44,247 nt of DNA from Chloroflexota bacterium. GTDB lineage: Bacteria; Chloroflexota; Anaerolineae; Aggregatilineales; Phototrophicaceae. This document shows, piece by piece, positions 33,697-42,255 of this stretch (position 1 is its first letter; each line of letters starts with the position of its first letter). Both the position numbers and the translations under genes were made by a program. Location of the stretch: positions 3,587 to 47,833 of the forward strand of contig JAPOYU010000098.1 of NCBI GenBank assembly GCA_026706395.1. Reading direction: 5' to 3'. The notes under the pieces were generated by a model. That model was given only the letters and a program-made list of their open reading frames with translations. It was not told where the DNA came from and did not search any database.

Positions 33697-34980
33697 ATGC
33701 GAATTACCAAGATCTCGGTGAAGGGACTGTTCGGGATGTTCGATCACGAGATTCCGCTGAATCAGGAGTCGCGGATTACGATTGTGCATGGTCCGAATGG
33801 GGTGGGGAAGACGGTGTTGATGCGGATGGTGCATGGGTTGTTCAACTGTGATTATTCATATGTTGCGTTTGGAATCCCATTCGAGCAAATCGAGATTGGC
33901 TTCGAGAATAGCATGTTCATTACTGTAGAGCCCGTCGAGTTAGCCAGTGGTACGATTAGTCACCCTAATTTTGGCGAGTTGAAGCAAGGGCTGAGAATCT
34001 GCTTAAGCGATGTAACGTCTGCACGATCCGACTTCACATTGCCAGTTCCTGGAACCTATTGGGAATGGAGGAAGGGCGAATTGTTGAGTCACCTAGAAGT
34101 AAAGGGAGTCTCTGTTTGGGGCCTATTCCAGCGTTTAGAAACGGGAGACGACACTCTCTGGATGTCAGAAAACTGGCTCTTTACATCGGAGGAGCTTTTT
34201 GACGCGATCCCAGAATTGCATGACGTCGCATTTGGCGAGGCGCCAGAGTGGTTTGCCAGCATCCGGCAAGAGGCCAACATTAGTCTCATTCAGACCAACC
34301 GTGTAGGCGCACTGAATACACATGGGTGGATAGATTTTGGGCGCGGTTACGAACACTCGGAAGAAAGTGGCTTGGGCCTTGGATCTGCTGTAAGCGCTAT
34401 TTCAAAGAATATCATGGCGATACCTAGAGGCGAGCCCATTGTGAGAAACCAAGACAGGATAAAAGCTGTAGTGGCAACAGCGGGTTTACGGGTGGACATT
34501 GAAACGGAAGACAATGATTTAGAGCATTACATTGAAACTCGGGACTGGAGAGAAGACTTCGCAAGACATATTGCTCAACGTCGATCCTACTATGACACAA
34601 TGCTCAATGAAAAAGTGCTTTATGAGGAAATTATAAATGAACGATTCTTATTTAAGGCGTTTGAGATTGATGCAGAAGTAGGTTTACGCTTTGTATCAGT
34701 TAGCGGCGGGCCAATTGAATGCGAGAACTTGTCGTCAGGTGAACAGCAGCTTCTCGTTCTCTATTACCAACTCCTCTTCGAAACCCAACCCGACACCCTC
34801 GTCATGATCGACGAGCCCGAGCTCTCGATGAACGTCGTCTGGCAGCGCAACTTCCTCAAGGACTTGCAGCGCATCATCGAGTTGCGCAAGTTTGACGTGC
34901 TCATCGCCACGCACTCGCCGATGATCATCCACGACAAGTGGGATTGGATGGTGCCGCTGGGCGAAAAGGTGGACGATTGA
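33697..34980 (+). CDS. AAA (ABC/SMC-type) ATPase of a PARIS-like defence pair (AriA-like)
   Basis: 427 residues from ATG 33697. Walker A is GPNGVGKT at 32-39, the ABC signature is LSSGEQQ at 345-351, Walker B is TLVMIDEPELS with D372-E373, and the switch His is in ATHSP near 405. This AAA_15/AAA_21 arrangement, paired with the overlapping DUF4435 Toprim gene, fits AriA of the PARIS anti-phage system. In PARIS, AriA assemblies hold AriB and release it on sensing a phage anti-restriction protein. Codon use differs along the gene: codons 1-50 favour G at the third position, about 50-350 favour A/T, and the last 77 favour C. The centre therefore looks horizontally acquired. Confidence 0.8.
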   Translation: MRITKISVKGLFGMFDHEIPLNQESRITIVHGPNGVGKTVLMRMVHGLFNCDYSYVAFGIPFEQIEIGFENSMFITVEPVELASGTISHPNFGELKQGLRICLSDVTSARSDFTLPVPGTYWEWRKGELLSHLEVKGVSVWGLFQRLETGDDTLWMSENWLFTSEELFDAIPELHDVAFGEAPEWFASIRQEANISLIQTNRVGALNTHGWIDFGRGYEHSEESGLGLGSAVSAISKNIMAIPRGEPIVRNQDRIKAVVATAGLRVDIETEDNDLEHYIETRDWREDFARHIAQRRSYYDTMLNEKVLYEEIINERFLFKAFEIDAEVGLRFVSVSGGPIECENLSSGEQQLLVLYYQLLFETQPDTLVMIDEPELSMNVVWQRNFLKDLQRIIELRKFDVLIATHSPMIIHDKWDWMVPLGEKVDD

Positions 34981-35888
34981 TGCTGCCGGAAATGACAGCA
35001 CAGGAAATCGCCAATGAAATCGGCGTACGGCAGATTCAAAGTCGAATTTACGGCGAAGGCGAGACTTTCGTGATGGTGGAAGGCAAGACCGACGAAGTCT
35101 TATGGGAAGAATTCAGATCGCGAGAAGACTGCACGCTGTACCCGGCGCAAGGCAAAGACAGGATAATCGCGGCGCTCGGTGTTACGAAGAAGCGCGGCAT
35201 GCAAGGCGTCGCCGGCATCGTAGACGCGGATTACTGGCTCATCACCGAGGCGGACGAACTCGGCACGAAAAACCTGCTCTATGACGACTGCTGCCCGGAC
35301 ATGGAGTCGATGTTGCTATGTTCTCCGGCGCTGAAAAAGGTCTTGCGGAACAATCTCTACAATTACGATGTTGATGAGATGCACCAATTCGCCGAGAAAC
35401 TCACTCGCGAAGCGCAACGGCTAGCGGTGGAGTTCGGTTATTTTCGCCTGCTGAATCATCTGATGAACGATTACGACCTTCGCTGCAACACGATTCGATT
35501 TGAGGAAGTTATTGATAGCGATACGCTCGAACTTGATTGCGAATGGGTCGCGCGACGTTTAGCCGAAGACCTGTCGGATATTACCGGCGAGCAATTGCTG
35601 CGCCAAGTGAGTGAACTGAGAACACAGTATCCGCCGGACAACCCGCAACTCTGCCGCGGCAAAGATATCGTTGAGATACTGGCATATCTTCTTCCGTTGC
35701 GTTTCAAAGCCGAGTTTGGCGAGGATTTGCCTCAAGGCCTGACAGCGGCATTTCAGGGTAGGGCGCTGTCAATAAGTTTGCGCTCGGCTTATGATTCGGC
35801 ATACTTCAAGGGTACATCATTGTTCCATTGCATCCGCAAGTGGGAATGCGCAAACGAACCGTATAGAATACTTAAAGCCCGGATTTGA
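34980..35888 (+). CDS. DUF4435 Toprim-like effector of a PARIS-like pair (AriB-like)
   Basis: 302 residues from ATG 34980, which overlaps the ATPase stop (TGATG). The Toprim core is visible: FVMVEGKTDEVLWEEF with E34, then GVAGIVDADYW with D82-x-D84, and CPDMESMLL near 105-113. DUF4435 proteins are the nuclease partner of AAA ATPases in PARIS, where AriB cleaves host tRNA. That activity is inferred from the family here. Composition is a little lower in GC than the iol genes around it. It ends 14 bases before the iolD start, so it is read in the same operon as iolB and iolD. Confidence 0.8.
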   Translation: MLPEMTAQEIANEIGVRQIQSRIYGEGETFVMVEGKTDEVLWEEFRSREDCTLYPAQGKDRIIAALGVTKKRGMQGVAGIVDADYWLITEADELGTKNLLYDDCCPDMESMLLCSPALKKVLRNNLYNYDVDEMHQFAEKLTREAQRLAVEFGYFRLLNHLMNDYDLRCNTIRFEEVIDSDTLELDCEWVARRLAEDLSDITGEQLLRQVSELRTQYPPDNPQLCRGKDIVEILAYLLPLRFKAEFGEDLPQGLTAAFQGRALSISLRSAYDSAYFKGTSLFHCIRKWECANEPYRILKARI

Positions 35889-35902
35889 AAGGACACCGTA
35901 GC

Positions 35903-37765
35903 ATGACAACGCAACGCCTCACCATGTCCCAAGCGCTGGTCAAATACCTCGCCAAGCAATACGTATCCCGCGACGGCAGCGAAAACCGCTTCTTCGCCGG
36001 CATGTGGGGCATCTTCGGCCACGGCAACGTCGCCGGCGTCGGCCAGGCCCTCGAACAATACGCGCCCGAGCTGCGCTACTACCAATGCCGCAACGAGCAG
36101 GCCCAGGTGCTGACCTCGGTCGCTTACGCCAAGCACCGCAACCGCCTCGCCACTTTCGCCTGCGCCTCATCCATCGGACCCGGCGCTTCCAACATGATCA
36201 CCGGCGCGGCCGTCGCCACGGTCAATCGCATCCCCGTCCTCATTCTGCCCGGCGATATCTTCGCCGAGCGCATCCAGGCGCCCGTCTTGCAGCAGGTCGA
36301 AAGCGAGCACTCGCAGGATTTCAGCGTCAACGACTGCTTCAAGCCGGTCTCGCGCTATTGGGATCGCATCAATCGCCCCGAGCAGATCATAACCGCCCTG
36401 CCCGAAGCCATGCGCGTGCTGACATCGCCGGCCGATACCGGCGCGGTCACGCTCAGCTTGCCGCAGGATATCCAGGCTTATGCCTACGATTATCCCGCCG
36501 ATATGTTCGAGAAGCGCGTCTGGCATATCCCGCGCAATCGCCCGGACGCCGGGTCGATTCAGCGGGCGGCAGGTTGGATCCGCGAGAGCGCCCAGCCCAT
36601 CATCGTGGCCGGCGGCGGCGTGCATTACAGCGACGCCCATGATGCGCTGGAAGATTTCGTCGCGCGGACGGGCATCCCGGTGACGGAGACGCAGGCCGGC
36701 AAAGGCGCGCTGGTTTATGACAATCCGGTCAATCTGGGCGCGGCTGGCGTGACCGGTACCGAAGGCGCCATCGCCCTGATGAGCGAAGCCGATCTCGTCA
36801 TCGGCATCGGTACGCGCTACAGCGATTTCACCAGCGCTTCCAATACCGCTTTCGCCAATGAGGGTGCCCGCTTCATCAACATCAATGTCGCCGAGTTTGA
36901 TGCCTACAAGAACAGCGCCTTGCCCCTGATCGGCGATGCCCGCGCGGCGCTGGAAGAGCTGTCGGCGGCGCTTTCGGGCTATGCCGTCGCCGATGACTAT
37001 CGCGCTCGCGCTCATGCTTGCAATCGGGCTTGGGATGCCGAAGTCCATCGCATCTACAACCTCGAGCACGAACCCATGCTCAGCCAGGGCGAGGTCATCG
37101 GCATGGTCAATACGCTCTCGGGCGCGGAAGACACCGTGCTCTGCGCCGCCGGCAGCATGCCCGGCGACCTGCACAAGCTCTGGCGCACGCGGGATCGCAA
37201 GGGCTATCACATGGAATACGGCTATTCGACCATGGGTTATGAGATCGCCGGCGGCTTGGGCGTCAAACTGGCCGAGCCCGAGCGCGAAGTTTGGGTGATG
37301 GTCGGCGATGGCTCTTTCCTGATGATGCACACTGAGATTGTGACGATGGTGCAGGAGGGCATCAAGGTGAATATCATCGTGGTCGATAATCACGGCTTCG
37401 CCAGCATCGGCGCCCTGTCGAAGAGCGTCGGCAGCGATGGCTTCGGCACCAAGTATCGCTACCGCAGCGGCTCGGGCCACCTCGATGGCGAGACCCTGCC
37501 CATCGACTTCGCCAAGAACTGCGAGAGCCTCGGCGCCCATGTCATCCGCGCCCGCGACCGCGAGGAATTCTCCCGCGCGATGGCAGAGGCGAAAGCGCAT
37601 CAGGGCGGTCCCGTCTGCATCGTCACTGAGGTCGACCGGCGCCAGCGCGTGCCGGGTTACGGCGGCTGGTGGGATGTGCCCGTGGCCGAAGTCTCCGAGA
37701 TGGAGGCGGTGAAAGCGGCCCGCGCCCAGTATGAAACCGACAAGAAGCGCGAGAATTACTATTAG
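35903..37765 (+). CDS. iolD: 3D-(3,5/4)-trihydroxycyclohexane-1,2-dione hydrolase
   Basis: 620 residues, a thiamine-diphosphate enzyme that opens the ring of trihydroxycyclohexane-dione to 5-deoxy-glucuronate. The ThDP-activating Glu is E65 in QCRNEQAQVL. The central domain shows AGGGVHYSDAHDAL and the PYR/PP interface GTEGAIALM. The ThDP/Mg motif GDGSFLMMHTEIVTMVQEG with VVDNHGFASIG is near residue 470. TKYRYRSGSGHLDGETLPID is typical of IolD. Start ATG 35903 with AAAGGA upstream; the ATG at 35885 in the longer frame is a TTG and less likely. Its product is the substrate of iolB upstream. Confidence 0.95.
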   Translation: MTTQRLTMSQALVKYLAKQYVSRDGSENRFFAGMWGIFGHGNVAGVGQALEQYAPELRYYQCRNEQAQVLTSVAYAKHRNRLATFACASSIGPGASNMITGAAVATVNRIPVLILPGDIFAERIQAPVLQQVESEHSQDFSVNDCFKPVSRYWDRINRPEQIITALPEAMRVLTSPADTGAVTLSLPQDIQAYAYDYPADMFEKRVWHIPRNRPDAGSIQRAAGWIRESAQPIIVAGGGVHYSDAHDALEDFVARTGIPVTETQAGKGALVYDNPVNLGAAGVTGTEGAIALMSEADLVIGIGTRYSDFTSASNTAFANEGARFININVAEFDAYKNSALPLIGDARAALEELSAALSGYAVADDYRARAHACNRAWDAEVHRIYNLEHEPMLSQGEVIGMVNTLSGAEDTVLCAAGSMPGDLHKLWRTRDRKGYHMEYGYSTMGYEIAGGLGVKLAEPEREVWVMVGDGSFLMMHTEIVTMVQEGIKVNIIVVDNHGFASIGALSKSVGSDGFGTKYRYRSGSGHLDGETLPIDFAKNCESLGAHVIRARDREEFSRAMAEAKAHQGGPVCIVTEVDRRQRVPGYGGWWDVPVAEVSEMEAVKAARAQYETDKKRENYY

Positions 37766-37802
37766 CAATCGGGCGCATTGCGCGAAGTTTCTGGCATTGT
37801 AG

Positions 37803-37822
37803 GGGCGGCACTTGTGTCGCCC
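37803..37822 (+). terminator. hairpin after iolD
   Basis: GGGCGGCA-CTTG-TGTCGCCC forms an 8-pair stem with one GU pair, 38 bases after the iolD stop. It is not followed by a clear T tract. It may be a terminator or a further dispersed element. Confidence 0.45.
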
Positions 37823-37887
37823 GTTATGATTCTAACGGTCGCGCGCAGTTAAAATCTGAGCGGCCACTGGTTTTGGGAGCGAGTTAA

Positions 37888-38736
37888 ATGAGGATCTTAA
37901 GCAAAGAAGATATGAGCTTTTGGCGGGAGAACGGCTACGTCGTCCTGCGTAATGCCGTGCCGCAAGCCAATGTGGATGCGGTCGTCGATACTATCTGGGA
38001 ATTCATGGAGATGGATCGCGATGATCCTGAAACATGGTATCGCCCGCGGAACGACGACGATGGCTTGCCAAGACTGAAAGAATCGGGGATGGCGGAGCTA
38101 TACCAGCATCAGTCGCTCTGGAACAACCGTCAGAATCCGCGTGTCTACGGCGCGTTCGTCGATATCTGGGGGACGGAAAAACTCTGGGTGACCTTCGATC
38201 GGGTCAATCTCAATCCGCCGGCGCGGCCGGGTTGGGACTTCCAGGGCTTCGTGCATTGGGACATCGACACATCGCTGCGGCCGCTGCCGAATCGTGTGCA
38301 AGGCGTCCTGGCGCTTGCCGATGTAAAGGCGGGCGAAGGCGGCTTGCAGGTGGTGCCCGGTTTTCATCGCATCTTCGACGAATGGGTCAAGACGCAGCCG
38401 CCCGACCGAGACCCCAGGGTGCCGGACATTTCCGGCTTCGAACTGGTCGGCGTAGAGATGGGGGCGGGCGACCTCGTCATTTGGAACAGCCTGCTGCCGC
38501 ATGGGACGAGCCGAAATACCTCAACGCGTCCGCGACTGGCCCAATACATTACGATGTTTCCGGCGAAAGAAGACAATGAAGCCATGCGACAGGAGCGGAT
38601 CAGCCTGTGGAGAGAACGCCGGTCGCCGGAGCGCAAGGCCTTCCCGGGCGATCCGCGGCGCTGGGAAATCGAGCGCGGCACGACGGCGACTTTGACCCCG
38701 CTGGGTGAGAAGCTGCTGGGCTTGCGAGACTGGTGA
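37888..38736 (+). CDS. phytanoyl-CoA dioxygenase (PhyH)-family Fe(II)/2-oxoglutarate oxygenase
   Basis: 282 residues from ATG 37888, with GGGAG 9 bases upstream. The N-terminal FWRENGYVVLRNAVP is the usual PhyH start. The iron triad is H123 and D125 in VHWDID plus H205 in LLPHGTSRN, and a 2-oxoglutarate-binding Arg is R214 or R216 in TSTRPRLAQ. GGLQVVPGFHRIFDEW is the conserved beta-strand segment. These enzymes hydroxylate small molecules. In this place it may oxidise a cyclitol or amine derivative, but no substrate is shown. Downstream genes follow closely on the same strand. Confidence 0.88.
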   Translation: MRILSKEDMSFWRENGYVVLRNAVPQANVDAVVDTIWEFMEMDRDDPETWYRPRNDDDGLPRLKESGMAELYQHQSLWNNRQNPRVYGAFVDIWGTEKLWVTFDRVNLNPPARPGWDFQGFVHWDIDTSLRPLPNRVQGVLALADVKAGEGGLQVVPGFHRIFDEWVKTQPPDRDPRVPDISGFELVGVEMGAGDLVIWNSLLPHGTSRNTSTRPRLAQYITMFPAKEDNEAMRQERISLWRERRSPERKAFPGDPRRWEIERGTTATLTPLGEKLLGLRDW

Positions 38737-38761
38737 TCCTTCAGCCGATGAAAGGGGCAAC

Positions 38762-39925
38762 ATGAGCCAAATGCTCAAAGTCGGTCTTATCGGCTGCGGG
38801 AATGTCGTCAATTACGGCCATCGCCCGGCGCTGACTACTCTGCCCGATGTCGAATTGGTCGCCCTCGCCGATATTACGCCCGCCCGCCGCGCCATCGGGG
38901 CAGATTGGTTCAATCTCGATCATACGCAACTCTACACTGATTATCACGATCTGCTCGCCCTCAACGAGATCGAGGCGGTGGTCATCGCCGTGCCGCAGAA
39001 ACATCGGCCACAGATCGCGCTCGACGCCTTCGCGGCCGGAAAGCACGTGCTCAGCGAAAAGCCGATCAGCAATACTCCCGCTGTCGCCGACCGGCTTGCG
39101 CGCGCCGCTGCCGACGCCGGCTTGAAGATGGCGCTGGTGCACAACTACCATTTCCTGCCCGAATACCGCCAGATCAAGCGGCTGCTGACTGACGGCTTAA
39201 TTGGCGATGTCCGCGTCGCCACGCTGCATTTCCTCGGCGTCATTGATTATCCCGGCGCGGCCGAATACCAAGCCGATTGGCGCCATACTATGGCGGCCGG
39301 CGGCGGTGTGCTGATGGATATGATCCACGCGGTCTACCTGGCTGAATGGCTGGTCGGGGCTGAGGCGCAGCAGGTCATGGCCTTTGTCGACGCGCCGGAA
39401 TACGCCCAGCGCGACCCCGTCATCGAAGACCTTGCGCTGCTGCAAATCGCCTTTCCGGTCGGCTACGCCGTCATCCACATGGCCTGGGGCGAGGGCGTCG
39501 GCGGCGCTGATATCAGCGGCAGCGACGGGCAGATCCGCATGCGCTACAAGCAATATCAGTCCGGCGGCTTCAATCAGCCGATTGAACTGTACAGCATCGA
39601 CAGCGAGTGGAACCGGACCGACCACGCCATCGCCAATCTCGAGGAGCACATGGACAACACCGCTCGCTCCTTCACCGAGCTATGGGCCGACTTCCATGCC
39701 GCCATCCGCGAAGATCGTGAGCCGATCGCGCCCGCAGCCGCCGGCGCCCGCGCGCTGGAGATCGTGCTTGGGGCTTACGCTTCAGCCGTCACCGGTCGGG
39801 TGGTCAGCCTGCCGCTGGACCGGGCAAGTCCAGTCTACCAGAAAGGCATTGATGGAATCGCCGAGCTCGAAGTCTGGGCCGGCAGCAAGACAAAAGCGGC
39901 CGGTCTGTTCGGCTTGCGCCAGTGA
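38762..39925 (+). CDS. Gfo/Idh/MocA-family oxidoreductase
   Basis: 387 residues from ATG 38762, with AAGGGG upstream. The NAD-binding motif is GLIGCGNVV at 8-16; the catalytic lysine is in LSEKPIS near residue 100. The mid-region VHNYHFLPEYRQIK and GGGVLMDMIHAVYLAEWLVG has the D-x-x-H pair of the C-terminal domain. It is not an IolG duplicate: the YHFLPEYRQ segment and C-terminus differ. It probably oxidises or reduces a sugar, inosose or amino-cyclitol with NAD. It lies 25 bases after the PhyH gene and 7 bases before the glutamine-synthetase-like gene, so the three form an operon. Confidence 0.88.
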   Translation: MSQMLKVGLIGCGNVVNYGHRPALTTLPDVELVALADITPARRAIGADWFNLDHTQLYTDYHDLLALNEIEAVVIAVPQKHRPQIALDAFAAGKHVLSEKPISNTPAVADRLARAAADAGLKMALVHNYHFLPEYRQIKRLLTDGLIGDVRVATLHFLGVIDYPGAAEYQADWRHTMAAGGGVLMDMIHAVYLAEWLVGAEAQQVMAFVDAPEYAQRDPVIEDLALLQIAFPVGYAVIHMAWGEGVGGADISGSDGQIRMRYKQYQSGGFNQPIELYSIDSEWNRTDHAIANLEEHMDNTARSFTELWADFHAAIREDREPIAPAAAGARALEIVLGAYASAVTGRVVSLPLDRASPVYQKGIDGIAELEVWAGSKTKAAGLFGLRQ

Positions 39926-39932
39926 GGGAACG

Positions 39933-41312
39933 ATGGACGATTCACGCGGCATGTTGACCTTGAGCGAGCTTTCGACCCTCGTTGAAGCCGGCGACATCGA
40001 CACCGTCATCATCGCCTTCAGCGACCACTACGGACGCCTGCTCGGCAAGCGCCTCGATGCCGAATACTTCCTGGCCGAAGCCGCGCGAGCCGGCACACAC
40101 GCCTGCAACTACCTGCTCACCACGGACATGGAGATGGAGCCGGTGCCCGGCTACGACTTCGCCAACTGGGAGCTGGGTTACGGCGATTTCCATCTCGCGC
40201 CCGATCTCGACACGCTGCGGCGGGCGAGCTGGCTCAGCAAGACCGCCATCGTACTCTGTGATGTCGAAAACGAAGAATTGCATCAGCCCGTCTCGGTGGC
40301 GCCGCGCTCCATCCTGCGCCGGCAGCTTCAAGCCGCGGCTGACCTAGGCTACAGCGTCTATGCCGCCTCCGAGTTGGAGTACTATATCTATCGCGATTCC
40401 TATCGTGAGGCGCAGGCCAAAGGCTATGCCGACCTTGAGCCCATGGGCTGGTATCTGGAAGATTATCATCTGTTGCAGGGGACGCGCGAAGAGAGCTTCA
40501 CCGCCGCCGCGCGCCGCCATCTCAAGCATTCGGGCATCCCGGTGGAAAGCAGCAAGGGCGAATGGGGCTTGGGTCAGCACGAGCTTAATATCCGCTACGC
40601 CGATCTGCTGAGCATGGCTGACCGCCACTCGCTGATGAAGCACTGCCTCAAGGAGATCGCCGATTCGCAGGGCGGCAGCGTCACCTTCATGGCGAAGCCT
40701 TTCGCCGGTCAAGCCGGTTCCAGCTGCCACATTCACCTCAGCCTCTTTAGAGCTGAGGACAATGCCTTTGCTGGCGATAGCGCCCTGGGGCCGGTCATGG
40801 CCTCGGATGTCTTCCGTCATTTCCTCGGCGGCTGGATGGCGCATTTGCAGGAGCTTATGGTCTTCTACGCGCCGACCATCAATGCATACAAACGCTACGA
40901 AGACGGCTCCTGGGCGCCGACGCGCATCGCCTGGAGCTATGACAATCGCACCGCCGGCTTCCGCGTCGTCGGGCAGGGGGACAGTTTGCGCATCGAGTGC
41001 CGCGTGCCCGGCGCTGACTGCAATCCCTACCTCGCTTATGCTGCCGCGCTGGCGTCGGGCTTGGATGGCATCCGCAATGAGATTGAGCCGCCCGACATCT
41101 TCGAGGGCGATATCTACGCCGCCCGCCATTTGCCGCGCGTGCCTTACACTCTGGAGCAGGCGACCGACAACTTCGAAAGCAGCGAATTCGCGCGTTCAGC
41201 ATTCGACGCCGGTGTCGTGGGGCACTACAGTCATTTCTTCCGCGCGGAGATCGAAAGCTTCCGCGGCGCCGTCACCGATTGGGAACGAGCGCGCTATTTC
41301 GAGCGGATTTGA
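39933..41312 (+). CDS. glutamine-synthetase-family ligase (gamma-glutamyl-amide type)
   Basis: 459 residues from ATG 39933, 7 bases after the oxidoreductase stop. The same frame is open far upstream to 39384, but that part is a shadow of the oxidoreductase gene. GS motifs: ASELEYYIY (metal Glu), GEWGLGQHELNIRY, FMAKPFAGQAGSSCHIHLS (metal His), NAYKRYEDGSWAPTRIAWS (ATP and Arg loop), RIECRVPGADCNPYLAYAA. The lack of the adenylylation Tyr region and the context suggest a PuuA/GlnA-like ligase joining glutamate to an amine, not nitrogen assimilation. Which amine is unknown. Confidence 0.88.
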   Translation: MDDSRGMLTLSELSTLVEAGDIDTVIIAFSDHYGRLLGKRLDAEYFLAEAARAGTHACNYLLTTDMEMEPVPGYDFANWELGYGDFHLAPDLDTLRRASWLSKTAIVLCDVENEELHQPVSVAPRSILRRQLQAAADLGYSVYAASELEYYIYRDSYREAQAKGYADLEPMGWYLEDYHLLQGTREESFTAAARRHLKHSGIPVESSKGEWGLGQHELNIRYADLLSMADRHSLMKHCLKEIADSQGGSVTFMAKPFAGQAGSSCHIHLSLFRAEDNAFAGDSALGPVMASDVFRHFLGGWMAHLQELMVFYAPTINAYKRYEDGSWAPTRIAWSYDNRTAGFRVVGQGDSLRIECRVPGADCNPYLAYAAALASGLDGIRNEIEPPDIFEGDIYAARHLPRVPYTLEQATDNFESSEFARSAFDAGVVGHYSHFFRAEIESFRGAVTDWERARYFERI

Positions 41313-41337
41313 TCCTCATCGTTTTATATATGTGTAA

Positions 41338-41358
41338 GGGCGACCTATCAGGTTGCCC
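41338..41358 (+). promoter_or_regulatory. hairpin upstream of the SDR gene
   Basis: GGGCGACCT-ATC-AGGTTGCCC is a 9-pair stem with one GU pair. It sits 22 bases before the SDR ATG, just ahead of its AAGGA site. It lacks a T tract and may be a processing or attenuation signal, or a dispersed hairpin like the one at 37803. Confidence 0.4.
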
Positions 41359-41380
41359 GAACAACCAATAAGGACTCCAA

Positions 41381-42154
41381 ATGAGACTCAAGGACAAAGT
41401 AGCTCTCATCACCGGCGCTGGCAGCGGCATCGGCTACCAGACGGCGCTGCTCTTCGCGCGGGAAGGCGCAGCGGTCGTCGCCGTCGACATCAACGACGAG
41501 GGCGGCTACGCCTGCGTCGCCGATGTTGAGACCGCGGGCGGGGCGGCGACTTTCGTCAAGGCCGATGTCTCCCGGGCGTCCGACTGCGAATATATGATCG
41601 CCGTGGCCGAAGCGACCTATGACAAGCTCGACATCCTCTTCAACAACGCCGGCATCAGCCACGCCGCCGACGATGACGCCATCAATACCACGGAAACTGT
41701 CTGGGACATGACCATGGCGGTGAACGTCAAAGGCGTTTTCCTCGGCTGCAAATACGGCATCCCGGCTTTGCAGCGCGCCGGCGGCGGCAGCATCATCAAC
41801 ACGGCCTCCTTCGTCGCCGTCCTCGGCGCCGCCACGCCACAGCTTGCATACACCGCGAGCAAGGGCGCTGTCCTGGCCATGTCCCGCGAGCTCGCCGTGA
41901 TCCATGCGGGGGAAAATATACGCGTCAACGCCCTCTGCCCGGGTCCGCTGCGCACCGAACTGCTGATGAAATACTTGAATACCGAAGAAAAGAAGCGCCG
42001 CCGTCTGGTGCATATTCCGATGGGACGCTTCGGCGAGGCGGAAGAAATCGCGCAGGCCGCCCTCTACCTGGCCTCGGACGAATCGTCCTTTGTCACCGGC
42101 AGCACCTTCCTTGTCGATGGCGGCATCACCGCCGCCTACGTCACGCCGGAATGA
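41381..42154 (+). CDS. short-chain dehydrogenase/reductase
   Basis: 257 residues from ATG 41381, with AAGGA 7 bases upstream. Classical SDR pattern: [13 protein letters not shown] (NAD-binding, near 10-22), [13 protein letters not shown], the catalytic Ser in SIINTASF and Tyr-x3-Lys in AYTASKGAV, and the [10 protein letters not shown] loop. The acidic residue in VVAVDIND after the second strand favours NAD over NADP. The substrate is not clear; neighbours suggest a sugar- or cyclitol-derived alcohol. The stop overlaps the region upstream of the acyl-CoA synthetase promoter. Confidence 0.92.
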   Translation: MRLKDKVALITGAGSGIGYQTALLFAREGAAVVAVDINDEGGYACVADVETAGGAATFVKADVSRASDCEYMIAVAEATYDKLDILFNNAGISHAADDDAINTTETVWDMTMAVNVKGVFLGCKYGIPALQRAGGGSIINTASFVAVLGAATPQLAYTASKGAVLAMSRELAVIHAGENIRVNALCPGPLRTELLMKYLNTEEKKRRRLVHIPMGRFGEAEEIAQAALYLASDESSFVTGSTFLVDGGITAAYVTPE

Positions 42155-42180
42155 CGCGTGCGAGCCGAGTTCCTCTTTTG

Positions 42181-42209
42181 CTGACAACTCGGCAGCCATC
42201 CCGTATAAT
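42181..42209 (+). promoter_or_regulatory. promoter of the acyl-CoA synthetase gene
   Basis: CTGACA at 42181-42186 and TATAAT at 42204-42209 are 17 bases apart, one mismatch from the ideal -35. Transcription would start near 42216, leaving a 40-base leader with GGGAG ahead of ATG 42256. Confidence 0.7.
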
Positions 42210-42255
42210 CCACAATAATCATTGCTTTACGCAACTTCAGATTGGGAGCGCGCCT

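Noticed and set aside
36167..37768. 533-codon minus-strand open frame
   Set aside because: Antisense of iolD.
39384..39932. N-terminal extension of the glutamine-synthetase-like protein
   Set aside because: These codons are an alternate frame of the Gfo/Idh/MocA gene. The natural start is ATG 39933, 7 bases after that gene's stop.
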